Assembly: GCF_917563915.1 (NCBI RefSeq)
Contig: NZ_CAKJTI010000020.1
Location: 1 to 62,990 of the forward strand
Length of the DNA: 62,990 nt
DNA from: Bacillus rhizoplanae
GTDB lineage: Bacteria; Bacillota; Bacilli; Bacillales; Bacillaceae_G
Reading direction: 5' to 3'
Part shown: piece by piece, positions 8,138-16,298 of the stretch
Numbering within the stretch: position 1 is the stretch's first letter
How the letters are laid out: every line of letters starts with the position of its first letter
Translations under genes and position numbers: made by a program
Notes under the pieces: model-generated
Database searches by the model: none
What the model was told of the DNA's origin: nothing
What the model saw: only the letters and a program-made list of their open reading frames with translations

Positions 8138-8216
8138 TTATTCTTAATTTTCTTTTATTATCTCATTTTTCAAAACACGTGTCGATTGCAATTCCATAAA
8201 AAACAGTGTATATTTT

Positions 8217-9911
8217 TTACAATTTTGTGTCATCTACTTCATCTAACCACGCATGAATTTCATCAATAACACCCTTCACACATCCATCAGCAAACGGAGA
8301 GGTTAAATTTGCCGTTTCAACTAATTGTAAGAATGATTTACTTCCGCCTTGGCGGCAAAGATGAACATAATCTTCCCATGCTTCTGGACGATTCTCTCTA
8401 GAGCGTTTCCAAAATTGAAGTGCACAAATTTGTGCTAACGTATAATCAATATAATAAAATGGCGAATTATAAATATGCGCTTGACGTTGCCAAAAACCTC
8501 CGCGCTCTAAATAATCATTTTCTTCATAATCACGGTGCGGTAAGTACTTTCTTTCAATCTCACGCCAAGCTGCTTTACGCTCAGCTGGTGATGCTTCTGG
8601 ATGTTCATATACAAAATGCTGGAATTCATCAACAGATACACCATATGGTAAAAACAGTAAAGCTGAACTTAAGTGTGAGAAGTAATACTTTTCCGTATCT
8701 TCTTCAAAGAATAATTTCATCCACGGCCATGTGAAAAACTCCATGCTCATAGAATGAATTTCACATGCCTCATATGTCGGCCAATTATACTCTGGAATTT
8801 CATAATGGCGGCTTTCATATACTTGGAAAGCATGTCCTGCTTCGTGCGTTAACACATCAATGTCACCAGACGTTCCGTTAAAATTCGAGAAAATAAAAGG
8901 TGCTTTATAGTTTTCAATATATGTACAATAGCCTCCGCCAGCTTTTCCTTTTTTGGCAACAAGATCAAGTAAATTATTTTCTAACATAAAGTTAAAAAAT
9001 TCATTTGTTTCTTCTGATAGTTCTCTATACATTGTTTTGCCGTGGTTCACAATCCAATCCGCATCACCTTTCGGTACGGCATTACCGGATGCGTATTCAA
9101 AATTCTCATCATAATACGCAAGTTTCTCTACCCCAATGCGCGCCTGTTGCCTTTGTCTAAGTTCTGTTGCAACAGGAACAATATAATCAAGCACTTGCTT
9201 ACGGAAATTTGCAACCATCTCTGCATTATAGTCAGTACGATACATTCTTGCATATCCAAGTTCTACAAAATTGTTAAAGCCCAGTTTTTTCGCAATTGCC
9301 GTTCTTACTTTTACAAGTTCATCATAAATACGGTCTAACTCTTCCTCATGCTCTGCTAAAAAACCATAATATGCCTCACTTGCTTGTTTACGCATATTAC
9401 GATCTGTATGCTGCATAAACGGAACAAGTTGTGATAATGTTCGCTCTTCTCCTTCAAACAAAATTTTAGCTGCCGCTAATAACTGTGTATATTGAGAAGA
9501 TAATTTATTTTCTAACTGTAGATCTGCTACCACGTCATCAGAATATGTCTTCATTTCAGCCTCTGCAAGTGCAAATAGCTGCGTACCATAATATTCTTCT
9601 AATTGTTTTCGAAATGGGGATTGTGTTAATACCTCATAGTATTTTGTCACATACCCTTTCACAATTGGAGAATACTCATCAAAGAAATCTTGTTCTTCTT
9701 TATAGAATACATCTGTCGTATCTATACTGTGACGAATATAACATACGTTATACATAGTGCTGAAATCATTGCGAATTGCATTAATATGTGCAATCACTTC
9801 CTTTTGTTCTGCCACTGTTTTTGCATTCTTGAATTGCTGCAAAGTTTCAGTAAACCTTTCTTTCACTTCGTCCATATTTGGACGTTTGTATTCATAACTC
9901 TCAAATGACAT
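8217..9911 (-). CDS. M3 family oligoendopeptidase (PepF-like)
   Basis: A cytoplasmic zinc metallopeptidase of 564 residues that would cleave short peptides. The HExxH zinc motif is in LTHEAGHAFQVYESR (about residue 357), and the downstream third ligand lies in YEACEIHSMSMEF. The protein is soluble with no signal peptide. AAAGGAG lies nine bases before the ATG. It is monocistronic with its own terminator. The physiological substrate is not evident. Confidence 0.92.
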   Translation of the reverse strand: MSFESYEYKRPNMDEVKERFTETLQQFKNAKTVAEQKEVIAHINAIRNDFSTMYNVCYIRHSIDTTDVFYKEEQDFFDEYSPIVKGYVTKYYEVLTQSPFRKQLEEYYGTQLFALAEAEMKTYSDDVVADLQLENKLSSQYTQLLAAAKILFEGEERTLSQLVPFMQHTDRNMRKQASEAYYGFLAEHEEELDRIYDELVKVRTAIAKKLGFNNFVELGYARMYRTDYNAEMVANFRKQVLDYIVPVATELRQRQQARIGVEKLAYYDENFEYASGNAVPKGDADWIVNHGKTMYRELSEETNEFFNFMLENNLLDLVAKKGKAGGGYCTYIENYKAPFIFSNFNGTSGDIDVLTHEAGHAFQVYESRHYEIPEYNWPTYEACEIHSMSMEFFTWPWMKLFFEEDTEKYYFSHLSSALLFLPYGVSVDEFQHFVYEHPEASPAERKAAWREIERKYLPHRDYEENDYLERGGFWQRQAHIYNSPFYYIDYTLAQICALQFWKRSRENRPEAWEDYVHLCRQGGSKSFLQLVETANLTSPFADGCVKGVIDEIHAWLDEVDDTKL

Positions 9912-10090
9912 GCAAATAGCTCCTTTCTCTTCTTAAAAGCATTCTCGTACTATTATTCCATATATTTTGCAAATCCCCTTTATTCATCAGCAAAATTCAT
10001 CCTACACGCATTTTAAAATTCATACATTTTAATTTCAAACTTGAGATACATTGAAAATTCCATCATACTGTCCATTAAGTAAGAAATAAT

Positions 10091-10131
10091 GTTCAACTAA
10101 CCATCAGCGGAGGGCTTACTATCCACGAAAT
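10091..10131. repeat. bcr1 remnant
   Basis: GTTCAACTAACCATCAGCGG followed by a short tail; only the middle hairpin arm of a bcr1-like element is recognisable. Confidence 0.55.
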
Positions 10132-10162
10132 AAAAAAACTTTGAACTGTGCATTCAAAGCTT
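10130..10162 (-). terminator. terminator after marR-type gene
   Basis: Minus-strand stem CTTTGAA...TTCAAAG followed by seven T, 14 bases after the stop codon of the MarR-family gene. Confidence 0.8.
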
Positions 10163-10175
10163 ACAAAAACTTTTA

Positions 10176-10622
10176 TTATTTCTCATATTTCCCTATCTTC
10201 TTTAACAACGTTAATAGTTGATCTTTCTCATCCTTTTTTAACATATGAAATGATTCATGTATGACTTTTTCATGATTCGGAAAAATATTGGAAATCAATT
10301 GTATCCCTGATTCTGTTAAATGAGCATAAATGACACGCCGATCATTTGGACAAGGCTTTCGCTCTACAAGTCCTTTTTTCTCTAATTTATCAACAACATA
10401 TGTAATACTACCGCTTGCAATTAAAATTCTTTCTCCAATTTGTTGCAATGGTTGATCTCCCTTATGATATAACAGTTCTAGCACAGCAAACTCTGTTGGG
10501 TTTAACCCGTTACTTTGAATAGATTTATTGGCGGTATCCATAACCGAACGGTGTACGCGTGATAAAGCGATAAATAGTTTTAATGATTTGGAAACATTTT
10601 CTCTCTCATACTGAGACGTCAT
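10176..10622 (-). CDS. MarR family transcriptional regulator
   Basis: A 148-residue winged-helix regulator. The HTH is in LQQIGERILIASGSITYVVDKLEKKGLV (residues about 75-103), followed by the wing with RKPCPNDRRVIYAHLT, the conserved D-x-R-R motif of MarR proteins. It has one cysteine near the wing (Cys107), which might allow redox sensing as in OhrR, but the OhrR N-terminal cysteine is missing. No target gene is obvious; the adjacent kinase gene is divergent. Confidence 0.88.
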   Translation of the reverse strand: MTSQYERENVSKSLKLFIALSRVHRSVMDTANKSIQSNGLNPTEFAVLELLYHKGDQPLQQIGERILIASGSITYVVDKLEKKGLVERKPCPNDRRVIYAHLTESGIQLISNIFPNHEKVIHESFHMLKKDEKDQLLTLLKKIGKYEK

Positions 10623-10760
10623 AACTCTTCAATCCTTTACTAAATTTCTTTTCAAATAGCGATATTATATCTAATTTCAAAAACACTGTCTTGTTTCAAT
10701 ATATTACAATAAAAAATAATAAAAAAATATAAAAGCACTGCATATTTAAGAGTGTTTATA

Positions 10761-10766
10761 TATAAT
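10761..10766 (+). promoter_or_regulatory. -10 box of kinase promoter
   Basis: TATAAT at 10761-10766 overlaps an ATG at 10765, which argues that this ATG is upstream of the transcription start and that translation begins at the TTG at 10795. No convincing -35 was found 16-18 bases upstream. Confidence 0.45.
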
Positions 10767-10794
10767 GAAGATAAAAACAGAAGGGGTAGCAATT

Positions 10795-12291
10795 TTGAAC
10801 GTAAATTTACGCAACACATTTTTATATATTTTGCTTGTTATATTGCCAACTCTTTGTATTAGCACTCTCTTTTTTTCATACCACAAATATACAATGCAGC
10901 GTGAAAATGAACAGGCAGCTCATACAGTCGTATTTTTATATAGAGACTATTTAGATCGTTACCTAGGGGAAGCAACATCCGCATTAGAAATGCTTGCCAT
11001 GGTAATTAGCGCAACAGCGAACGATAATATTCAAATACAACAAGTCCTACAGAATGCAGATGAAAGAGACCCTCGCTTTTCTGGTCTGTATTATGCAAAT
11101 ACAGATTTTAAAATTACAGTAGCATCATCCAGTTTAAAAAGAAACTTTGATATCGCCGATCGTTCTTATGCACAAGAAGCTTTGAAAAATAAAGAGACAA
11201 CGGTTTCATCTGCACTTACTGATCGTGTTTCTGGACATCAAGTCATTGTGATTGCTACTCCTGTTCTCGATAAGAACAAAGATGTTTCTGGACTCCTCGT
11301 AGCAAGTTTGCGTTTTGACTATATTGCAGCATCTTTAAATGCAATCAAACCAGAATACCATTTTGAAGTGCTTGATAAGCAGGGAATTTCATTTTTACAA
11401 GATGATGATCACAAATTTGCTCAAAAAAACACACAACAAATTACTGTTCCATTAACAAGATTACCGTGGAGCGTTACTATTTATCCGTTACCTATTCAAC
11501 AAACCGTTCTATATCGGAACGTCTTTACGGAAATTTTAATAACATTATTTCTTATGAATATTTTATTTTTAGTTATAAAGTATATGCTTCTGAAAAGACA
11601 AACAAAATTGGAAAGAAAACAAAATGAAGTACAGAAAATGGAATTAGTTGGCTCTTTTGCTGCAAGTACAGCTCACGAAATCCGCAATCCTCTTACAGGC
11701 ATTAAAGGACTTGTTACTCTTTTAAAAGAAAAACATACAAATGAACAAGACCAATTTTATTTCTCGGTTATTGAACAAGAAATTGAGAGGATTAATGAAA
11801 TTGCCAGTGAATTCCTTTTCCTTGGCAAACCAACTGCTATTATTGAAAAAACATACGATTTAAGAGACATTGTAAAAGAAGTTTCGTTAATTATTCAATC
11901 TGAGGCAAATTTACATAATGTTCAAATTTCCATACATATGCAAGAACATCCAATTCTTATTCGTTGCTCAAATGATCATATTAAACAAGTTATTTTAAAT
12001 ATTACAAAAAATGCTTTTGAGGCAATGTCATTAGGTGATACATTGACAATTACAGCCGAATCAAATGGAAATATAGCTCAATTACGTATTATAGACACAG
12101 GGAAAGGAATTCCAGAACACATCCAAAAACATATTTTTCATCCATTTTTTACAAACAAAGATACAGGAACAGGACTAGGCCTTGTCGTATGTAAAAGAAT
12201 CGTTGAAATGTATAATGGTCAAATTACGATTAAAAGTAAAGAACATATAGGAACAACTGTCTGCATTATACTCCCGCTCCATTCACCGTAA
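10795..12291 (+). CDS. sensor histidine kinase with extracellular Cache domain
   Basis: A membrane histidine kinase. TM1 lies at the N-terminus (LYILLVILPTLCISTLFF), followed by ~220 extracellular residues resembling a dCache sensor (SGLYYANTDFKI, DIADRSYAQEAL, VIVIATPVLD), TM2 (ILITLFLMNILFLVIKY), the phosphoacceptor box ASTAHEIRNPLTGIKG, and an ATPase domain with NITKNAFEAMSLGD, DTGKGIP and GTGLGLVVC. The TTG at 10795 has AAGGGG 7-8 bases upstream and is preferred over an ATG ten codons earlier. A Spo0E-like phosphatase gene converges from the right, so a role in the sporulation phosphorelay is likely. Confidence 0.87.
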   Translation: MNVNLRNTFLYILLVILPTLCISTLFFSYHKYTMQRENEQAAHTVVFLYRDYLDRYLGEATSALEMLAMVISATANDNIQIQQVLQNADERDPRFSGLYYANTDFKITVASSSLKRNFDIADRSYAQEALKNKETTVSSALTDRVSGHQVIVIATPVLDKNKDVSGLLVASLRFDYIAASLNAIKPEYHFEVLDKQGISFLQDDDHKFAQKNTQQITVPLTRLPWSVTIYPLPIQQTVLYRNVFTEILITLFLMNILFLVIKYMLLKRQTKLERKQNEVQKMELVGSFAASTAHEIRNPLTGIKGLVTLLKEKHTNEQDQFYFSVIEQEIERINEIASEFLFLGKPTAIIEKTYDLRDIVKEVSLIIQSEANLHNVQISIHMQEHPILIRCSNDHIKQVILNITKNAFEAMSLGDTLTITAESNGNIAQLRIIDTGKGIPEHIQKHIFHPFFTNKDTGTGLGLVVCKRIVEMYNGQITIKSKEHIGTTVCIILPLHSP

Positions 12292-12325
12292 TCATCCCTT
12301 TTTTTATACGGGGATGATTATTTCA
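12291..12325. terminator. bidirectional terminator
   Basis: AATCATCCC pairs with GGGGATGATT around a T-rich loop between the convergent kinase and Spo0E-like genes. Confidence 0.75.
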
Positions 12326-12599
12326 TAAATGATGTAATAAACATTCTCCAAAACATATTCGATTTCACATTATATGACATTTTTAAAAATGGCGTTTTTA
12401 GCATTAAAAGCCATTTCGATACATTACTCTCTTTGTAACGTTGATATTTCATAATAAGCATGTCCAATTCCTGACTTACTTGAATTGTCTCTATGCTATT
12501 AAGTCCATTTGTAAGCCCTAAATGAATCATTTCTTCTCGCTTCACATTAATATCGCACAAAAGCTTGTCCATTGTAGATTTCCGTTTTGCTACAAACAT
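12318..12599 (-). CDS. Spo0E-like aspartyl-phosphate phosphatase
   Basis: A 93-residue protein. Its N-terminal half, LLCDINVKREEMIHLGLTNG then SIETIQVSQELDMLIMKYQR, matches the two-helix Spo0E fold with the signature SQELD, in which the aspartate acts on phosphorylated Spo0A. The C-terminal ~35 residues (KTPFLKMSYNVKSNMFWRMF) are extra and hydrophobic/basic, unlike the shortest Spo0E proteins. AGGGGG precedes the ATG. Its position, convergent with a sporulation-type kinase, fits a drain on the phosphorelay. Confidence 0.8.
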   Translation of the reverse strand: MFVAKRKSTMDKLLCDINVKREEMIHLGLTNGLNSIETIQVSQELDMLIMKYQRYKESNVSKWLLMLKTPFLKMSYNVKSNMFWRMFITSFMK

Positions 12600-12922
12600 A
12601 CGTATCCCCCTCGATATTCTTCCGTAATCTGTATTCCTTTCTTATTAAAAATGGAATTTTCTGTTTCTTTGCCCATCAAATACGAACATTCAGAAAATTA
12701 AACATTTTATCCCTGTAATTTACAAATCTTTATCCTCACCTTGAGAATTATTACAAATTATTCTATCTTTGTAAATACATTCGCAATAATAGACATTTTT
12801 TTTGTTTTATTTTAGCTAAAACCTCTCTCAATTATGATTTTCCCTCTTTTTTACAATTATATTTTCGACATTTTGTGCGATTAAATTCCTTCAAAACGCA
12901 AACGATAACAGTAGATTATCAT
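12600..12922. other. AT-rich intergenic region
   Basis: Between the Spo0E-like gene and a degenerate bcr1 copy I see only AT-rich sequence with short T-runs and no supported gene or RNA element. Confidence 0.4.
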
Positions 12923-13020
12923 TTTATCTCGCATTAACAAACAATCACCCCATCTCAAGATTATGAGGAATTAAAGAATGTAGATGGGTCTACCATCTAC
13001 TAATGGTAGTTTCATTCTAT
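12923..13020 (-). repeat. degenerate bcr1-like element
   Basis: Bounded by TTTAT and TCTAT. TTTATCTCGCATTAAC, CCCATCTCAAGATTATGAGG and CTAATGGTAGTTTCA are diverged versions of the three bcr1 blocks; about 98 bp instead of ~155. Confidence 0.65.
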
Positions 13021-13094
13021 TCATTTAAACCGAAAATGGACAATCTCTCGTCTATTGATGGGTGTTTTGTATTATTAAGAAGGGAGAATCTTAC

Positions 13095-13868
13095 ATGCGA
13101 AAATATATTGTTATCTTTTTACTTACGGCACTACTGCCAATCATAACTTTTTCTGTACCGACCTACGCTCATACAAATAAAGTAGCGATTGTCATTGATG
13201 ACTTTGGAAATAATATGAAGGGAACAGAAAAAATGTTATCTCTTCCTATCCCGTTAACTGTTGCAGTTATGCCATTTCTTCCATCTACAAAACAAGATGC
13301 AACATCAGCTCATCAAAAAGGACACGAAATTATTATCCATATGCCAATGGAGCCTGTAAAAGGAAAAAAAGAGTGGCTTGGTCCAAAAGCTATTACAACA
13401 GACTTAAGTGATGATGAAATTAGAAGTCGTGTCAAACAAGCAATTGAAGAAGTTCCATTTGCAATTGGAATGAATAATCATATGGGTTCAAAAGCAACTG
13501 CTGATGAAAGGGTCATGCGTATTATACTATCAGTTTGTAAAGAACATGGTCTCTTTTATTTAGATAGTAAGACAAGTCCGAACAGCGTTGTAAAAAAAAT
13601 TGCTGAAGAAATTGGTGTACCTACTGTAGAAAACAAACTATTTTTTGATGATGTATATACTTCTGCTCACGTAACAAAACAAGCAAATTCTCTATTGAAA
13701 AAAGTGGAAAAAGAATCTGTTATGATAGCTATTGGTCATGTTGGACCACCAGGTGAAATTACCTCTTCCGTCATCCGGTCTTATATTCCGAAAATTCAAG
13801 AAAAGGCTGATTTCATCTTCTTATCTGATCTTGTATCACCAGCACCACCTGTTTCTTCACAAAAATAG
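13095..13868 (+). CDS. divergent polysaccharide deacetylase (YibQ/DUF610 family)
   Basis: A secreted 257-residue protein. The start at 13095 (MRKYIVIFLL) follows AAGGGAG and gives a clean signal peptide ending near TYAHTNK. The mature part has VAIVIDDFGNN, EIIIHMPMEP and FAIGMNNHMGSKAT, the divergent polysaccharide-deacetylase pattern with Asp-Asp and His pairs as likely metal ligands. Late motifs FYLDSKTSPNS and AIGHVGPPGE are also typical. It may act on cell-wall or capsular glycan; substrate unproven. Confidence 0.87.
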   Translation: MRKYIVIFLLTALLPIITFSVPTYAHTNKVAIVIDDFGNNMKGTEKMLSLPIPLTVAVMPFLPSTKQDATSAHQKGHEIIIHMPMEPVKGKKEWLGPKAITTDLSDDEIRSRVKQAIEEVPFAIGMNNHMGSKATADERVMRIILSVCKEHGLFYLDSKTSPNSVVKKIAEEIGVPTVENKLFFDDVYTSAHVTKQANSLLKKVEKESVMIAIGHVGPPGEITSSVIRSYIPKIQEKADFIFLSDLVSPAPPVSSQK

Positions 13869-13895
13869 AGAGAGGCTTCTGCCTCTCTCTATTTC
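13866..13895. terminator. bidirectional terminator
   Basis: GAGAGAGGC-TTCT-GCCTCTCTC stem directly after the deacetylase stop and touching the stop of the convergent CBS-domain gene. Confidence 0.8.
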
Positions 13896-14521
13896 TAAAT
13901 AAGGTCTACATGACTAACTCGAAAACCCTTTTTCTCTAATCTCGCCACTAATGTTTCTAGCTCTTTTTGATTCAAATCCTCTGTAAGATTAACAATAACA
14001 CGCCTTATATATTGATCACCATTATCTAGCGTAAATAAACCACCGATATTATAAGACTTTAATAATGTGCCAAGCTCTTTAATGATTCCTTTAGATTCAT
14101 GCGTCGCTAACGTTAATATATACCCACCTGTATTCATTCCAAATGAGTCTTCAATCACATCAAAAATATTAGAATGTGTTAAAATACCAACAAACTCATG
14201 GTAATCATTTAGTACAGCTAGAAATGGCAGTCTACGAATTGTATAAAAAGCCCGAAAGAAAGAATCACGTTCAAAAATAAATGCTTGCTCATTTTCCATT
14301 AGCTCAGAAACACTTTCTTTTCTTCCTTCTTTCTCCCTACATTTATTCTCTAACATACCTACTTTATAAACAATACCCTTGAAAGTCTTACTATCTTCTG
14401 TTAAAACAGGAATCGCTCTATATCCGCTACAATCCATTATCTCTAGCGCTCGCTCCGCATCTTCACTCTCAAAGCAAGTCACAACTTGTTGCTTCGGAAG
14501 AAAATGATATTTAACTCGCAA
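13895..14521 (-). CDS. CBS-pair plus ACT-like protein, possible c-di-AMP binder (CbpA-like)
   Basis: A 208-residue cytoplasmic protein. Two CBS motifs are visible: ALEIMDCSGYRAIPVL...FKGIVYK near the N-terminus and RRLPFLAVLNDYHEFVGILTHSNIFD in the middle. A C-terminal ACT-like fold follows (GIIKELGTLLKSYNIGGLF...RRVIVNL). This CBS-ACT order resembles the Firmicute protein CbpA, reported to bind cyclic di-AMP. The TTG at 14521 has GGGGAGG eight bases upstream and is preferred over an ATG nine codons earlier. Confidence 0.75.
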   Translation of the reverse strand: MRVKYHFLPKQQVVTCFESEDAERALEIMDCSGYRAIPVLTEDSKTFKGIVYKVGMLENKCREKEGRKESVSELMENEQAFIFERDSFFRAFYTIRRLPFLAVLNDYHEFVGILTHSNIFDVIEDSFGMNTGGYILTLATHESKGIIKELGTLLKSYNIGGLFTLDNGDQYIRRVIVNLTEDLNQKELETLVARLEKKGFRVSHVDLI

Positions 14522-14647
14522 AATACGTTCCTCCCCACATGACGACATGTAATCTATATATAATAAGGAGAGCCGTATTTTATGAGTAAAACTTCATTTA
14601 TAAAAACGCTTTCATTTTTAAAGTTACTTTGTACCTTATCCTACTGC

Positions 14648-14673
14648 TCTTTAGGCATTTCTACCTAAAGAGG
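14648..14673 (-). terminator. hairpin after MtnB-like gene
   Basis: Perfect stem CTCTTTAGG/CCTAAAGAG nine bases after the stop of the MtnB-like gene. No T-tract follows, so termination is uncertain. Confidence 0.45.
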
Positions 14674-14681
14674 ACTTTCAA

Positions 14682-15311
14682 TTAAATAACTGAGCTTTTT
14701 GTTCCTTTAATCATTAACAGTTTCACATGATAATTCATTAAATACTCTAATCCTTCTAACCATTTTTTCGTTTCTTCTGGCGTTGTTCCCCATACAATTA
14801 ATCCGTAATTATGAACAAGCACAGCTCCGCCACCCTCGGTAAAGCAAGGCACACTCTCTTCTAGCAAATTCGCAAATTTACTTTCATTTTCTACAATTGG
14901 AATTGTAATACCTGTAATACCTTCCTTACCAAAAACACGTTCTACATTTCTTTGTTCAAATGTTACTTCTCCTTCTTTTCCATATAACTCAGACATTAAA
15001 TGACTATCAACTGTTTGTACTTGTAAAATGCATTCTGCCTGACTTTTCTTATAAATATCTGCGTGCATAAATGATTCAGAAGCTGGTTTCTCATCGATCG
15101 CAAATACTGGTTCACACGTACTATTGACTACAATAAAATCATCCTCCACAAATAGTCCTTTATCTTTTCCTTCTATATTAACTAAAAACGTAAGCGGATC
15201 TTTAGACGTACGCATTGATAAGCTAATTTTTGTCCCATAAAACCAATCACGAAGAGCTAATTCCATCTTAATATCCCGTAATTCTTTCCATTTCTTTAAA
15301 AATAATAACAT
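14682..15311 (-). CDS. class II aldolase/MtnB-like protein lacking metal ligands
   Basis: A 209-residue protein colinear with methylthioribulose-1-phosphate dehydratase (MtnB): WKELRDIKMELALRDWFYGT, PLTFLVNIEGKDKG, DDFIVVN, a KPASES block for PSAET, and GAVLVHNYGLIVWG. In MtnB the zinc is held by HVHT and by the histidine of RNHG. Here these read QVQT (Gln97, Gln99) and HNYG (Tyr169). All three ligands appear lost while the fold and glutamate 79 remain, so it is probably a pseudoenzyme with a regulatory or binding role. GGGGGTGAC precedes the ATG. No other methionine-salvage gene is nearby. Confidence 0.75.
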   Translation of the reverse strand: MLLFLKKWKELRDIKMELALRDWFYGTKISLSMRTSKDPLTFLVNIEGKDKGLFVEDDFIVVNSTCEPVFAIDEKPASESFMHADIYKKSQAECILQVQTVDSHLMSELYGKEGEVTFEQRNVERVFGKEGITGITIPIVENESKFANLLEESVPCFTEGGGAVLVHNYGLIVWGTTPEETKKWLEGLEYLMNYHVKLLMIKGTKSSVI

Positions 15312-15454
15312 ATTGTCACCCCCGTATTGTTATCTTCTGTTTCTATGTAAAAGGAAATATTTTTTGATAATTCACAAAATTTAATTGAATTATCACACGA
15401 GAACTCCTTTTTGTCAATACGCTTTTGCCATGTTCCATAAACTTTATCCAAATG

Positions 15455-15480
15455 AAAAGAGCCCTTTATAAGGCTCTTTT
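15455..15480 (-). terminator. terminator of the 36-aa gene
   Basis: AAGAGCC-TTATAAA-GGGCTCTTTT on the minus strand overlaps the last codons and stop of the small gene at 15466-15576. Confidence 0.75.
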
Positions 15481-15576
15481 GTTCATCATAATTTGCAACA
15501 TTGCATTCTTCTCTTGTTCATTAATAATGCGTAGTTTTTGTAGTATATGTGCATATATAATTACCTTCTCACGCAT
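15466..15576 (-). CDS. small protein, unknown (36 aa)
   Basis: Begins MREKVIIYAHILQKLR and ends MMNKRAL. GAGGTG lies about nine bases before the ATG, and a terminator stem starts within the last codons, so a transcript seems to be built around this frame. Predicted to be mostly helical, amphipathic and basic. I do not recognise the family; it is upstream of the MtnB-like gene on the same strand but has its own terminator. Confidence 0.5.
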   Translation of the reverse strand: MREKVIIYAHILQKLRIINEQEKNAMLQIMMNKRAL

Positions 15577-15666
15577 TCTTTTACTCACCTCTTCCCCTTC
15601 TTTCCTCTAACCAACTTTTTTTCTGTTGGTAAATTATATGACAATCTAGGGAAAATGTGTCCTTTT

Positions 15667-15823
15667 TTTATCCCGCATTAACGGGCAGTAAGATCCCCAC
15701 CTCAAGGTTGAGAGAGTAGCGAAGAAGATAGACGGGGGATAACTGCCCGTAAAAGTCCGATTGGTTCAACTAACCATCAGTGGGGGATGAAGAAAACCCT
15801 CACTGATGGAAGTTTCACTTTAT
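15667..15823 (-). repeat. full-length bcr1-like element (157 bp)
   Basis: TTTAT at both ends. It runs TTTATCCCGCATTAACGGGC, CCCCACCTCAAGGTTGAGAG, CGGGGGATAACTGCCCGT, TTGGTTCAACTAACCATCAG and GATGGAAGTTTCACTTTAT. All three internal hairpin blocks are present, so this is a reference copy for the window. Confidence 0.85.
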
Positions 15824-15892
15824 GCAAATTCAACATCTTGCGAATGTTGTTTTTTTCCATATATATGCCTATACTAAACTCAACAATGTAAT

Positions 15893-16280
15893 TCTAAAGT
15901 CAACTACCCACCACTGAAACGCTAACGTGTTTTGATGTGGGGGCTTGCAAAAAGCTCTGGTTGTCTAGCCTCAGTCTTTTATAGACTCCGTTTGTAGGTT
16001 GCATACCCAAGAATGATTCCCTAGTTCTTGGCTCTATGGTGGCTCTGTAACAATTCTGATTGGGAAGGAACGGTCAACCACAAGCCTTCTTGTATAAGAA
16101 GTTGCCAACACCTACAAACATTGGCGAAGGGAAACTACATCCTTATTAGGATGGGCAAAACACGCGTGTATTTGCCATGACTTGCTTTAGGCTGTGCCTA
16201 ACCAAAATTCATCCCCATCTTATCGCTAGGCTATTGTCCGTCACGCGTACGAAGATGGGGATGAATTTCGGAAATACGTT
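15893..16280 (-). mobile_element. non-autonomous IS200/IS605-type element with structured RNA-like body
   Basis: A ~390-bp block without an open frame and with higher GC than its surroundings. Read on the minus strand it starts with a 15-bp perfect stem (ATTCATCCCCATCTT with its complement, 16207-16264) and ends with an imperfect hairpin CCCCCACATCAAAAC...CAGTGGTGGG followed by TAGTTGAC, the kind of subterminal palindrome seen at ends of IS605/tnpB elements. Between them lie at least five more hairpins and a long-range stem GTTTGTAGGT/ACCTACAAAC (15989-16119). It resembles a tnpB-less derivative whose right end could give an omega-RNA. The right-hand limit is close to the ribosome site of the next gene. 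Confidence 0.55.
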
Positions 16281-16298
16281 AAAGTTGAGGGAAAAAAT

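Noticed and set aside
15425-15610. 61-codon plus-strand frame
   Set aside because: Antisense to the 36-codon gene, which has ribosome site and terminator; the plus frame has none.
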